Notes: generated by a model from the letters alone, not told the origin. A stretch of DNA of 64,000 nt from Chaetoderma sp. LZ-2023a (GCA_034401795.1 CM067372.1:38221494-38285493); one strand, 5' to 3'. Positions 37,628 through 47,690 are shown, counted from the stretch's first letter. A program made the numbers and translations.

Positions 37628-40600
37628 GTGTGTTTAACGCCATCATGTGACGAATGTCATAAGTTTGTCCGTGTAATGTTCAAGGACCATGCTTGTTTTA
37701 GGTGTTCCCTGTGTAATATAGATCATAGGTGTAATGTTTGTGCAGTGTGGTCCGTCGAAATGATGGTTAAGTTCCTTGCCCAGAAGGACTTGGCTGGGTC
37801 TGATGCGGGGTCAGGCGGTCCGAGACGAAATCGTGGAGCGGACGGTTCGGCCGGTGGGGGTGCTCCACGTCCCCAGCTGGAGGTGGCGGAGATGGCACCG
37901 CCGGCGTGGTTTGGTCCGGCTATGCAGGGTTTTCTGCATAGCGTTCTGCCCACGCTGGTGTCGTCCCTGCTACCAAAGGTTGGGGGGCAGTTTCTCCCCA
38001 TGCCTGGTACAGATCCTGTCCTCGGACAGGATTCTGGACTGGTTACCGAGGGGCCCGTCTCGTACGGCCCCCTGGCATTCCCGTCTGGCTTCGGCCAGAC
38101 GGGTTCTGTCTCTCTGCGGCCACCTCCGGGTGGTCCAGTAGCGGTGGCCGGTCCGTCAGGTGTGGGAGCCATCCGCCAGGATGGCTCCACGGTTGACTCG
38201 TCTAGTGATGGCTCTTCGGAGTCTGAAGACGAGGAGGCCGAGGAGGAGAGGTTGCTGCGGCCCGTGAAGCCGCAGGTGGAGAATATGGAGGTTGATTCCG
38301 TCCTGGACGGAACCGGCCTCCATTTGTCTGGTTTGGCGCAAGCCAGGTCAGCGGCTCCGCCTGCAGCTGAGGCCAATCCGTTACCGTGCACCGGTTCCCG
38401 GCGGCTTGGTTTGTCACCAGCCGTCACGGGAACGGGTGTGCCGGGCCAGGCGTGGTACTCACCTATCTCGCCTCGTCCGGCAGCCAGACGTGGGGTGCCG
38501 TTGGCGCCCGTGTCCGGCTACGGTTCCGCGACTGTTACGGGTCTGTACGGTTTTCCGTGCGGACCTACCCCATGGACCGGAGTGTTCCATGGGGTGGCGG
38601 CGGAATCGTGTGGTAGCGGAGTGCCTGGCGTGTCAGTCGTGGCTCCTTGCCGGGAGGCCGTGGCTGGCAGACCCATGAGCACGTCAATGGGTGACGTGTT
38701 TGCGGGGGTGTCTTCGTCGGAGGTAGATTGGTCGGATGCTCTGGCATGGCTAGCCAGGGTTGACCCGTCTGTGGTTTCGGCCACGGCCGATGAAGATGCG
38801 CCCCGTCCATCGGTTGCGTCGATTAGGATGGGGATTTTGGCACCTGTCTGGACACCCGTACCAAGGGAGCCAGACAAGTTAGAAGCCGTTCAAAAGGAAG
38901 TGTCGGGTTTGCTTCTGAAGGGAGCAATAAAACCAGCAAACCGAAACACTCCAGGCTTCTATTCAAACATGTTCCTTGTCCCCAAGAGCACAGGGGGATG
39001 GAGACCCATACTCAATCTCAGGCCATTAAATTGGTTTATCCATACGCCTCGGTTCCAGATGGAAACGCCGAGGTCGGTAATGGCGGGATTGAGGAAAGGA
39101 ATGTGGTGTGTATCGATCAATCTGAAAGATGCATATTTCCACATTCCTATGAATCGGAGTTGGCACAGGTTTCTGAGATTTGCGTTTCAGAATCAATTAT
39201 GGGAGTTTACAGTTCTCCCGTTCGGCCTGTCGACAGCTCCAAGGGTTTTCACAAGAGTGGTCCTTGCGGTGACAGCGTTTCTCAGAAAAGAGAACGTGGC
39301 GCTACACACCTACATAGACGACTGGCTGCTCAAGGCAGACTCGGCAGCCAGGTTGAACGTGGATACTGCTCTGACTCTGAAGTTACTTTCAGATCTAGGC
39401 TGGATAGTCAACGAGGAGAAATCCGAGTTGACGCCCACTCAACATTTCGTTTATTTGGGGATGCGATTCGACCTCGAGGAGGGCATGGTTTACCCGTTAG
39501 AGCCCAGAGTGGTGTCTCTGTTAGCCATCCTCAGGAGTTTTCGAGTGGGAAACCACATTCAGGCAAGGCGGTTCCTTCAGATGCTGGGCATGATGGTCTC
39601 CATGGAGCTGGTTATCCCGTACGCTGCTCTAATGCGAAGGCCTATCCAGTTGTATCTGATGTCTCTGTGGAAACAGAGAACAGATCCCCTGTCAAAACTG
39701 GTGCCAGTTTTGGAGCCGATAATATCGCATCTTCTCTGGTGGAAACAGCGTCAGAATCTCCTATTAGGGGTTTCGCTGCACCTACCCCACCCCCAGCTGT
39801 CCGTCTACACGGATGCATCGCTGGAAGGGTGGGGTGCCTGCCTGGGAGAACACCAGGTCTCGGGCACATGGACTCTCCCGGAGAGTCATCTGCATATCAA
39901 TCTGTTGGAAATGATGGCAGTGGAACTGGCGTTGGAAGAGTTCCTTCCGATGATCAGGGGCAAGGTGATATTGATACGGTCGGACAATTCGACAGTAGTA
40001 TCATATATAAATCGCCAAGGCGGGACCAGGTCGCCCACCCTGTGCATCAGGGTGTGGCACTTGATTCAATGGTGCAGGAATTACTCGGTTGTTTTGAAAG
40101 CAGCTCATATTCCTGGCCGATTTAACATTCTGGCGGATGCTTTGTCTCGCAGACAGAGAATCTTGCCAACAGAATGGTCCCTCAACCCTCAGGTTCTGCG
40201 ACGGATCTTCGAGCATTGGGGCAAACCCAACGTGGACTTGTTCGCCACAAAGGAAAATGCTCAAATCATGACATATGTCTCGCCGATTCCAGATCCAAAT
40301 GCCGTCGATACAGACGCTCTGGCGATAAGCTGGAGAGGGATGCACGCTTACGCGTACCCACCCACCACTCTTCTACCGAAGGTATTGGTGAAGGTCAGGG
40401 AGGAACCGTGTCTCGTCCTGCTAATAGCGCCGTATTGGCCGAGCAGGGCGTGGTTCACGGATCTTCTAGATCTGCTGGTGGAAAATCCTGTGCAGTTGCC
40501 CGAGATTCCGAACATAATCTCCCAGGCCAAGGGACGCTTCCTACACGAGCGTCCCGAAATGTTCAAATTGACTGCGTGGATGTTGTCAAACAACGTTCCA

Positions 40601-40753
40601 CGTCGGAAGGCTTTTCTCAACAGGCTGCCGATTTCATCGCGGCTGCGAGAAGGAGGTCAACCTTCAAGTCATATAACAACAAGGTTAACAGATTTGCAGA
40701 CTGGTGTGAAGAAAAGGGTATTGATACCTTTCAATCCACTATTCAGCAAATAG
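37628..40753 (+). CDS. DIRS Gag-like / reverse transcriptase / RNase H / methyltransferase-like polyprotein
   Basis: Frame of 1041 codons from GTG at 37628; it stays open upstream to 37589 and the first in-frame ATG is 37676. The N-terminal Cys/His cluster (CDECHK, CFRCSLC, CNVCAVW, residues about 7-40) resembles DIRS Gag proteins and spans the ATG, so a non-ATG or spliced start is likely. A Gly/Pro/Ser-rich middle follows (about 50-420). Reverse transcriptase spans about 430-640, with WRPILNLRPLN, VLPFGLSTAP and the YIDD box at 562-565. RNase H spans about 725-845, with TDAS (Asp729), LLEMMAV, SDNSTVV and ADALSR. After that, VDLFATKENAQ... and PYWPSRAWF match the region often called the DIRS methyltransferase-like domain. 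Odd: motif A reads SINLKDAY, with Asn498 in place of the catalytic Asp, so this copy's polymerase is probably inactive. The last 580 bp overlap the recombinase frame. Confidence 0.92.
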   Translation: MCLTPSCDECHKFVRVMFKDHACFRCSLCNIDHRCNVCAVWSVEMMVKFLAQKDLAGSDAGSGGPRRNRGADGSAGGGAPRPQLEVAEMAPPAWFGPAMQGFLHSVLPTLVSSLLPKVGGQFLPMPGTDPVLGQDSGLVTEGPVSYGPLAFPSGFGQTGSVSLRPPPGGPVAVAGPSGVGAIRQDGSTVDSSSDGSSESEDEEAEEERLLRPVKPQVENMEVDSVLDGTGLHLSGLAQARSAAPPAAEANPLPCTGSRRLGLSPAVTGTGVPGQAWYSPISPRPAARRGVPLAPVSGYGSATVTGLYGFPCGPTPWTGVFHGVAAESCGSGVPGVSVVAPCREAVAGRPMSTSMGDVFAGVSSSEVDWSDALAWLARVDPSVVSATADEDAPRPSVASIRMGILAPVWTPVPREPDKLEAVQKEVSGLLLKGAIKPANRNTPGFYSNMFLVPKSTGGWRPILNLRPLNWFIHTPRFQMETPRSVMAGLRKGMWCVSINLKDAYFHIPMNRSWHRFLRFAFQNQLWEFTVLPFGLSTAPRVFTRVVLAVTAFLRKENVALHTYIDDWLLKADSAARLNVDTALTLKLLSDLGWIVNEEKSELTPTQHFVYLGMRFDLEEGMVYPLEPRVVSLLAILRSFRVGNHIQARRFLQMLGMMVSMELVIPYAALMRRPIQLYLMSLWKQRTDPLSKLVPVLEPIISHLLWWKQRQNLLLGVSLHLPHPQLSVYTDASLEGWGACLGEHQVSGTWTLPESHLHINLLEMMAVELALEEFLPMIRGKVILIRSDNSTVVSYINRQGGTRSPTLCIRVWHLIQWCRNYSVVLKAAHIPGRFNILADALSRRQRILPTEWSLNPQVLRRIFEHWGKPNVDLFATKENAQIMTYVSPIPDPNAVDTDALAISWRGMHAYAYPPTTLLPKVLVKVREEPCLVLLIAPYWPSRAWFTDLLDLLVENPVQLPEIPNIISQAKGRFLHERPEMFKLTAWMLSNNVPRRKAFLNRLPISSRLREGGQPSSHITTRLTDLQTGVKKRVLIPFNPLFSK

Positions 40754-41595
40754 CAGACTTTCTCTGTGAGCTGTTCTTTTCAGGACTAGCTCCCGTCACA
40801 ATTGCTGGATACAAGTCAGCTTTGGCATCAGTTATCCCTTGTCTAGCCAACAGGGATAGTCCAGAGGTGGCCCAGTTAAATGTGATGTTGAAGGGAATGA
40901 GCAATCTCCGCCAGAGACAACCGGTAGTCATTCCAGCCTGGAGTCTATCGTTAGTGCTTAATGTACTGGTCAAGCACCCTTTCGAACCGTTGCGTTCGGC
41001 TAGTCTAAAGCATTTGACTCTAAAGGCGGTCTTTCTATTGGCCACTTCCTCAGCTAGAAGGCGCAGTGAGATCCAGGCGCTTTCGGCAGAGAGGAACCGA
41101 TTTATTGTTTCTGGAGAAGGTCTGCGTCTTCTGCCAAGAGCAGAGTTTATGTCAAATAACCAATCTTTGAGATATCCCGGCAAACCGATCATTATACCGA
41201 AGTTAACTATGTTTGATCGTGATGCCAGTGTCTGGTGCCCGGTCCGTGCTTTGACTAAGTACAAGAAATGGACTGACTCGTTACGGTCGAACGATAGACA
41301 TCTGTGGATCTGCCATAAAAAGCCTTATGGCGCCGCATCCATGGATACTATCTCTCGTTGGGTGGTCGAATGCATTCAGACTACTCACGAGATGGCGACT
41401 GGGCACCAGGTGCAGGGCGTAAGGGCACACGATGTCAGAGGAATAGCCGCCTCGACCGCCCTTTACAATGGTGTTCCGTTAGAGGACATCATGGCCGTTG
41501 CACAATGGCACTGTGAGTCCTCATTTACGGATTACTATATGAGGGATGTGTCAGACTCAGCCAATCCACTCGCTTTAGCTGTTTTGAAACGATAG
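40174..41595 (+). CDS. DIRS tyrosine recombinase (YR)
   Basis: Catalyses insertion of the circular DNA intermediate by strand exchange through a 3'-phosphotyrosine. The frame has 473 codons, but the first 140 or so overlap the pol frame and look like its shadow; the recombinase proper begins near FIAAARRRSTFKSYNNKVNR (about residue 145, near 40630). The N-terminal SAM-like DNA-binding part covers roughly 145-250. Catalytic residues are in place: Arg296 (RRSE), His419 and Arg422 (HDVR), Trp445 in the His/Trp position, and Tyr455 (YMRD), ten residues after the Trp as usual in DIRS. The frame is in a different phase from pol, so it needs its own start, splicing or frameshifting. It ends at TAG just before the non-coding 3' segment. 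It appears intact. Confidence 0.92.
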   Translation: MVPQPSGSATDLRALGQTQRGLVRHKGKCSNHDICLADSRSKCRRYRRSGDKLERDARLRVPTHHSSTEGIGEGQGGTVSRPANSAVLAEQGVVHGSSRSAGGKSCAVARDSEHNLPGQGTLPTRASRNVQIDCVDVVKQRSTSEGFSQQAADFIAAARRRSTFKSYNNKVNRFADWCEEKGIDTFQSTIQQIADFLCELFFSGLAPVTIAGYKSALASVIPCLANRDSPEVAQLNVMLKGMSNLRQRQPVVIPAWSLSLVLNVLVKHPFEPLRSASLKHLTLKAVFLLATSSARRRSEIQALSAERNRFIVSGEGLRLLPRAEFMSNNQSLRYPGKPIIIPKLTMFDRDASVWCPVRALTKYKKWTDSLRSNDRHLWICHKKPYGAASMDTISRWVVECIQTTHEMATGHQVQGVRAHDVRGIAASTALYNGVPLEDIMAVAQWHCESSFTDYYMRDVSDSANPLALAVLKR

Positions 41596-42097
41596 TTAGT
41601 GACCACACTGCTTTTCCCCTTTTTTCACTTCGGTAAGAAAAGAACCTAAAGCAGGCATGGTCAGGCGAGAGGATGTCAACCAGATTGTGTCACTGATGGC
41701 CGAACCGGTGAATGGTTGGAGGCGGTACGACTGAAGTCCTGTTATCATAAGGTAATTCAATAAGTGAGAGTTTTTTGTATTATGTATATGTATCATGTTC
41801 ATTCATTTTATATATTCATGCTCATTCCCAGGCTAATACATGGAATATGCAGGGAGTAGTTAACCCTCTTGGCATATTGGTGTTTTCAGGCGAGATACAT
41901 GTTCGTTTGTTCTCTCCCTTTTCTTAGGTGGAAAAGGGGGGGGGGGGGGCTGTGACGCGAATGTGATTCGGTTCCGTGAACTTGACGGTCCTTTTAGGTC
42001 TCCGTTAGTCAAGTTTGAAGTCTAAAATCTTTCTCCAAGGGGCAAAATTAGCATTTATGGCTTGCCCCTTCCCACCAGGTTACTGATCAAATCTGGT
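41596..42097 (+). other. DIRS 3' non-coding region
   Basis: Contains tatattcatgctcattccca (41808), agttaaccctcttgg, and a G-run of about 14 at 41937-41950. A diverged copy of the first part lies at 24948-25065. Confidence 0.7.
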
Positions 42098-42199
42098 GTA
42101 TATCAGAAGTAACAGAATGGTGAGTATTGATCGAAGGAGAATGCTGGAAATGTCAATTTCCCTTTCTCCGAGATCTAACAATACTCACCATTCTGTTAC
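42098..42199 (+). repeat. DIRS internal complementary region
   Basis: 42098-42143 is the reverse complement of the element's left extremity (36723-36768). 42146-42199 is the reverse complement of the right extremity (42390-42443) with about one mismatch. The two blocks meet at gagaatgctggaaatgtc, which therefore represents the end-to-end junction of the circular form. Confidence 0.93.
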
Positions 42200-42254
42200 G
42201 GACCCAGCCTCCCAGCCCCACGGAGGCAAGCCATAGTTTTCTCTTGTTTGGTGC

Positions 42255-42410
42255 CTATGCAAACAATATGAGCTCTATGGTAAACGGGTACTCGGCAGTT
42301 GGGAGCCGAGTACCCGGTTCCCAGGAGTCGGTAAAGCTTTCTAAGTCTATAATCCTAGAGCCGCTGTCAGGGCCAGCTGTATATCAGAAGTAACAGAATG
42401 GTGAGTATTG
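42255..42410 (-). repeat. DIRS right inverted terminal repeat
   Basis: Inverted copy of 36737-36893, including the gccgagtacccg hairpin. The unique right extremity, gttagatctgggagaaaggg and then aaattgacatttcc, follows to about 42443. Confidence 0.93.
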
Positions 42411-42445
42411 TTAGATCTGGGAGAAAGGGAAATTGACATTTCCTG

Positions 42446-42615
42446 CATTCCACGTCAAAAGATCACATTATCAGACTACAATCCGGAGGCAAGCACATCC
42501 CAACTACCCTGATCTACCCTCTCCTAAATCCATCGGTTGGAAAAAATCGCAATGGTGGATACTATCAATAATGATGTGGATACAACGGGCAAGGCCCGAG
42601 CACCATTGTTCATGA
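42446..42615 (+). pseudogene. Pseudogene A, 3' part beyond the DIRS insertion
   Basis: Opens CATTCCACGTC and reads FHVKRSHYQTTIRRQAHPN, then DLPSPKSIGWKK, which is the family's continuation after the SDALSF block that stops at the left edge of the element. The joint is in frame. The cysteine-rich tail expected at the C-terminus (seen in pseudogene B) is not recognisable. Confidence 0.7.
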
Positions 42616-42989
42616 AGTCGCACATACCTGAGGATTTAAAGCGGTACATTTTAAAACTGTAACGATTTTTACAAAACTGTTGCTCATGAATGTGCTTCAT
42701 CGGATCAACCTAAACACATACCTATATTCATGTCACTTGCTGTTCTCAATAAAGTCATTTACTACCGTTGAATCATGTTATCAGACCATACGAAAAATGC
42801 CACCACAGACTTATGAGTAAAGAGTTTTTATAATCAATGAATGGAGGATAAGGTTATCATAATTTATGCTGTTTGATGGTCTGTGTTGAATGGGTTTGTT
42901 TATTTTATGCCTCAGCTAACCACAGTCTTTGATTGAATATGCCCAATACCTTGATCATTACTACAGTAGTACTAATCTTGCATAGATTA
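42616..42989. other. No recognised feature
   Basis: AT-rich non-coding. Confidence 0.4.
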
Positions 42990-43320
42990 ATGTTAGTTCT
43001 CGTAGTATGAAGCAATTCTGAGATATAAATGTAAATGATTTACTAAATGCAACAACTTAACGTTGAAAAAGCAGAGATAAAATAGCATTGTCACAATGAC
43101 CTTGACATTTGGCCTGGTGACATCATTATTAGCACACACCTTCTTTGTGTTATAGGGACGAGTGTGTCCAAGTTTAGTTCTGGTAGTATGAAACAATTCC
43201 GAAATATGAATGTAAATGATTTGCTAAACGTAAAAACTTAACGTTGACTCCGCCGTCGTCGGAAAGGTGAAACCTGTCTTGCTTTCGGCTTCACAGGCGA
43301 GACGAAAATGTTTACTCAAT
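42990..43320. mobile_element. Interspersed repeat, two tandem partial copies
   Basis: ttagttctcgtagtatgaag at 42992 and ttagttctggtagtatgaaa at 43175 each lead into atatraatgtaaatgatttr and acttaacgttga. The second copy continues into ctccgccgtcgtcggaaagg and cttgctttcggcttcacagg. I recall this block from bivalve repeats; it needs a database check. Confidence 0.5.
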
Positions 43321-44357
43321 ATCTATCAGACATATAGCGTATTACACTGTCAAAATTAGAATACTATGCAACTGAAATTTAATATTTATTGGTGTTTGTG
43401 TCTATCCAGTAAAACCCATCTTCCATGTATATTGGAAATTATCACGTGTCGTGTAACCATAGTGGCCATCTTGAAATTCAATATGGCCGTCATAATTATG
43501 TTAAAGATTTTAAGGAACAGTATTTATTGATCATCAGATATGAATGCCAGATGAGTTAAGACACCTTTTATCATAGATTTAACTATCACATTAGGTTTTA
43601 CAGCAAGTGGATCTGAATACGTATATTAAAATACATTCAATGACGGTCATTTTGATTTTCGGCCATTTTGACAGAGTTAAAGGCACAGGATAGTTTGGTA
43701 GACAGCAGAAATGGATTCAGCACCCACAAATCATTAAGAAAATTTTGTTTGTCAACTTTTCCCCAAAAATGCCTCTAGAAGTTAGATTTTTCCCCGATCC
43801 GTTTACTGTTCCGGTATGATAAAATACCTTCTCCACCGAGTTTAACGGATGGCGAAGCCGTACAGACGTAAAGCGATGATAAATTGTAGACGTATGTACA
43901 TAGAATTCAATAACCCGTAAAACGTTGATTGAATCTTATGGTAGACGGAGCCCAATGACGGAGACGGATAACGTATACGTTAAACGTACACATGGAAAAG
44001 CGCCTTTAATCATAAAATGCGTACAAATTAGGTTTCCATTTTTTGGCCCACGCCATCCATGAGATCTGTTCCGGCTGGCTTCTAGGGCGATGGGTGGGGT
44101 GGAGGGGGGGGGTGGGAAATCAGGGTACTAGTAGGGACCTGCCATAATCCATTGCTCAGCCAAGAATTCACCTCAAGGCATTGGTGGTTTAATTCTCATA
44201 GGCCGATTTTCGGCAATGGCTTATGAGTTCTGCCTACCCGGGGTTAATAGGGATAAGGGGTGGCCACATTCATTCCCCCAGCCGAAGCCTCCTCTGCCAA
44301 TTACAGTTTATTGTAAATTTTGCGCCATAGGTAAGGCCATAGCCAGGACCAGTCACT
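43321..44357. other. No gene; repeat-like sequence near 43940 and a G-run near 44104
   Basis: gacggagacggataacg near 43960 mirrors the repeat at 34285. The rest is unremarkable. Confidence 0.4.
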
Positions 44358-45885
44358 TCCCTGTTACCATGCTGTTGAATGGTGACTCCACCATCCATAT
44401 TCCGTGCTGTTGAATGGCGACGCCACTCTCCCGTTCCTGTGTTGTTAAACGATGATGTCACTCTCCCTTTCATGTGCTGTTGAACGATAATGTCACTCTC
44501 CCTTTCCTGTGCTGTTGAACGATGATGTCACTCTCCCTTGCCTGTGATGGTGAATGGTGACGTCACTCTCCCTTTCCTGTGCTGTTGAACGGTGACACCA
44601 CTCTCCCGTTCCTGTGGTATTGAATGATGACGTCACTCTCCCATTCCTGTCATGTTGACTGATGACGTCACTCTCCCTTTTCTGTGCTGTTGAACGATGA
44701 TGTCACTCTCCCTTTCATGTGCTGTTGAACGATAATGTCACTCTTCCTTTCATGTGCTGTTGAACGATGATTTCACTCTCCCTTTCCTGTGCTGTTGAAT
44801 GATGACGCCACTCTCCCTTTCCTGTGATATTGAATGATGACGTCACTCTCCCTTTCATGTGATATTGAATGATGACGTCACTCTCCCATTCCTGTGATGG
44901 TGAATGGTGACGCCACTCTCCCTTTCCTGTGCTGTTGAACGGTGACATCACTCTCCCGTTCCTGTGGTATTGAATGATGACGTCACTCTCATTTTCCTAT
45001 GATGTTGACTGATGACGTCACTCTTCCTTTCCTGTAATGTTGAATGTCTCTTTTTCCTGTGATGTTGAATGATGACGTCACTCTCCCTTTCCTGTGATGT
45101 TGAATGATGACGTCACTCTCCCTTTCCTGTGATGGTGAATAATGACGCCACTCTTCCTTTCTTATGATGTTGAATGATGAAGGCACTCTCCATTTCCTGT
45201 GACGGTGAATGATGACGACACTCCATGTTCTGTCCTGTTGAATAATGATGATATTCCCCATGCTTTGTACTGTTGAACGATGACGCCACTCTCCATTTCC
45301 TATGATGTAGAATGATGGCGTCACTCTCCGTTTCTTGTGATGGTTAATGATGACGACACTCCATGTTCTGTCCTGCTGAATAATGATGACATTCCCCATA
45401 CTTTGTACTGTTGAATGATGACGTCACTCTCCATTTCCTAAGATGTTGAATAATGATGCCACTCTCCCTTTCCTGTGATGGTGAATAATGACGCCACTCT
45501 CCCTTTCATTTGATGGTGAATAATGACGCCACTCTCCCTTTCTTGTGATGGTGAATAATGACGCCACTCTCCCTTTCCTGTGATGGTGAATGATGAAGGC
45601 ACTCTCCCTTTCCTAAGATCTTGAATGATGACGTCACTCTCCCTTTCCTGTGATGGTGAATAATGACGCCACTCTCCCTTTCCTTTGATGTTGAATGATG
45701 ACGTCACCCTCCCTTTCCTGTGATGGTGGATGATGACGACACTCTCCCTTTCCTGTGATTGTGAATGATGACGACACTCTCCATGTTCTGTTCTAATGAA
45801 TGATGATAACATTCCCCATGCTTTGTACTGTTGAATGGTGGCGTCATTCTCCATATCCTGTGATGTTAAATGATGACAACACTCC
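44358..45885. repeat. 1.5-kb minisatellite, 35-bp unit with TGACGTCA
   Basis: About 43 copies of tcctgtgatgttgaatgatg followed by acgtcactctccctt. Roughly a dozen units carry the perfect palindrome TGACGTCA; others have tgacgcca, tgacgaca or tgatgtca. The antisense frames of 78-138 codons across it are repeat artefacts. Confidence 0.97.
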
Positions 45886-46620
45886 GCCCTGTCTGTGTGA
45901 AGTTTGTGTAAGATTGAATGAGACCTCTATGAGGAGTAGTAAAAACAATCAAAATGTCCACAGCAACAGGAACAAGAATATGTTGATTTTGAGGACGATT
46001 TTGAGATCGGTTCGGGATCTAAAGTTAGCTGGGTGTGTCAAATCCACGATGGCCACCAAAAAGCATTTATTTTCAATTAATTAGCCAATGATCGTCCCAA
46101 GGTAGGCCTACTAAAAATGTAACCACGTATAGGATTTTGAGGTTGAAAATCATGTAGAATAGTCTTAGATAAAATACTCAGATGGCAAATGAAATATTGT
46201 CCTAATTCCAAAATGGCCTCAAATATTCATTACATTGGTATCTCGTGGCTCCTCAAAATAATATAAAAATAGTAGAACGCTTTACTTTGAGTTTGAAATT
46301 TCTGGATACAAACTCCGTGCATGGCTCCCTTCTGTTTAGTTTGTGTCCATACTTATTTGCTTGATTCATCAAGGCGTGCCAGGCAATAAATCATAGACCT
46401 ACCTCGCTTGGTATTGCTGGTTAGTGGTTAGTGTTCTCATGTTCAATATCCACTTCTGTACCCAGTTTGATGGCCGTGTATATGATTCAGCATGATGGTG
46501 TACGTTTATGAGATCATTTTAAGTATAAGGTTATACCTATTCACAATCTGAGATATTCTTTGCAATGTTTTCAGGCTGCCTGTCATTACATTTCTGTTTT
46601 AGCGAATTACCTAATAAAAG
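45886..46620. other. No recognised feature
   Basis: No frame or element that I can support. Confidence 0.4.
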
Positions 46621-46623
46621 CAG

Positions 46624-46722
46624 AACGCACGCACGCACGCACGCACTCACGCACGCACGCACGCACGCACGCACGCTCGCACGCACGCACGCACGCACGC
46701 ACGTACGCACGCACGCACGCAT
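46624..46722. repeat. (CGCA)n microsatellite
   Basis: About 100 bp of acgc/cgca repeats with rare substitutions, abutting a palindromic MITE. Confidence 0.95.
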
Positions 46723-46724
46723 AA

Positions 46725-46985
46725 TTCATGAATGACGTAGCTAAGTTTGTCATGAACGCTTAATTGGCGACGGACTAAACGTTGTTGAAAGAATTATATG
46801 TCTTAACTATTTAATGTTTTGAAGCTAATTTGACTGGGCGCTGTTGCTGCCATAGGCAATATTCAACAGCTTACCTGTATAGTTTTCTGGAAATTGTAGT
46901 CAGGGAGTTTAGGGATCGATCGATCCCAACACGGACGAAGTGTGGGTGGAGCTTAGCTAAAGATGGGCGGGCATAGCTAAAATGG
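46725..46985 (+). mobile_element. Palindromic MITE, copy P6 (arm deleted)
   Basis: The left core arm is intact through gctgttgctgccataggca. It then jumps directly to atattcaacagcttacctgt, so nearly the whole right arm is gone. The tail gggtggagcttagctaaaga is normal. Confidence 0.75.
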
Positions 46986-47019
46986 ATTCCTATATTCCTG
47001 TTCCAGGAAAGGCTTCAGC

Positions 47020-47285
47020 AGTAGAGGAATCCATTTCTATCTACGCCCGCCCATTCCTAGCTAAGCTCCGCCCACGCTTTGCCCGCGCTGAGATCGATCG
47101 AAGCCTGGATTCCCAGAATCCCAATATCCAGGTAACTATAGAGCTAAGCTGTTTAATATTTTGAAACCAATTTTACTGGGTGCGGTTGCCTACAGCACCC
47201 AGGCAAATTTGCTTCAAAATATTCAGCAGCATGTTTATTAAATACTTTCAAATTTATCATGTGATACGTAGATATGCACCACTCA
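47020..47285 (-). mobile_element. Palindromic MITE, copy P7 (reverse)
   Basis: Opens with aatccatttctatctacgcc and cgcccattcctagctaagct, then gtttaatattttgaaacc, a shortened core (tactgggtgcggttgcctac / agcacccaggcaaa) and gtttattaaatac. It faces P6 tail to tail. Confidence 0.7.
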
Positions 47286-47323
47286 TTCTCCTGCTGAATT
47301 AGGCACAACTAGTCACGCAATGT

Positions 47324-47690
47324 ACCTTTCCAGTTTTAGCTATGCCCCGCCAATCTCTAACTAAGCTCCACCCACACCTTGCTCGTGTTGAGATTTATAG
47401 ATCTCTGAACTCCATGACTATGAATTTCCAGAAAACTATACAGGTAAGCTGTTGAATATTTTGAAACTAATTTGATTGGGTGCTGTTGGCCCAGTCAAAT
47501 TAGTTTCAAAATATTCAACAACGTGTTTATTAAATAGCAAAGACATACAATTCGTTCAAGTGACGGAATATTCAATGTTCATGACGGACCTAGATAGGTC
47601 ATTCATTCGCATTTTGATTGTGACGTCATCCTACATGTGACATAATTGATTGATTACGACGTAATGTACTTGGGTGACAGATCGGTGCTA
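47324..47690 (-). mobile_element. Palindromic MITE, copy P8 (reverse)
   Basis: Begins acctttccagttttagctat, the complement of the usual tail, and runs through a trimmed core (gattgggtgctgttgg / cccagtcaaa), tacaattcgttcaag and a tgacgtca near 47622. Confidence 0.75.

Larger units (their letters stand above)
36723..42445 (+). mobile_element. DIRS-type tyrosine-recombinase retrotransposon
   Basis: Shows the complete DIRS plan. Inverted terminal repeats of about 157 bp (36737-36893 and 42255-42410) flank a Gag/RT/RNase H frame and an overlapping tyrosine-recombinase frame. An internal complementary region (42098-42199) matches both outer ends in antisense. DIRS elements replicate by reverse transcription, circularise by pairing ends on the internal region, and insert by site-specific-like recombination without integrase, so no target duplication is expected. 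None is seen: the only shared flank is CATTC. The element is inserted in pseudogene A. The two terminal repeats are almost identical to each other and both long frames are open, so insertion is recent, but a catalytic residue is changed (see the pol entry). Confidence 0.93.

Noticed and set aside
37723..38877. Antisense and alternate-frame ORFs over the DIRS Gag region (up to 234 codons)
   Set aside because: They mirror the GC-rich Gly/Pro-coding pol frame and show no domain; the + frame continues into RT.
38998..40125. 375-codon + frame overlapping RT/RNase H
   Set aside because: It lies wholly within the pol domains in another phase and has no recognisable motif, so I treat it as a shadow.
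44715..45854. Antisense frames of 78-138 codons
   Set aside because: Products of the 35-bp array; they shift identity between units and share no conserved protein signature.
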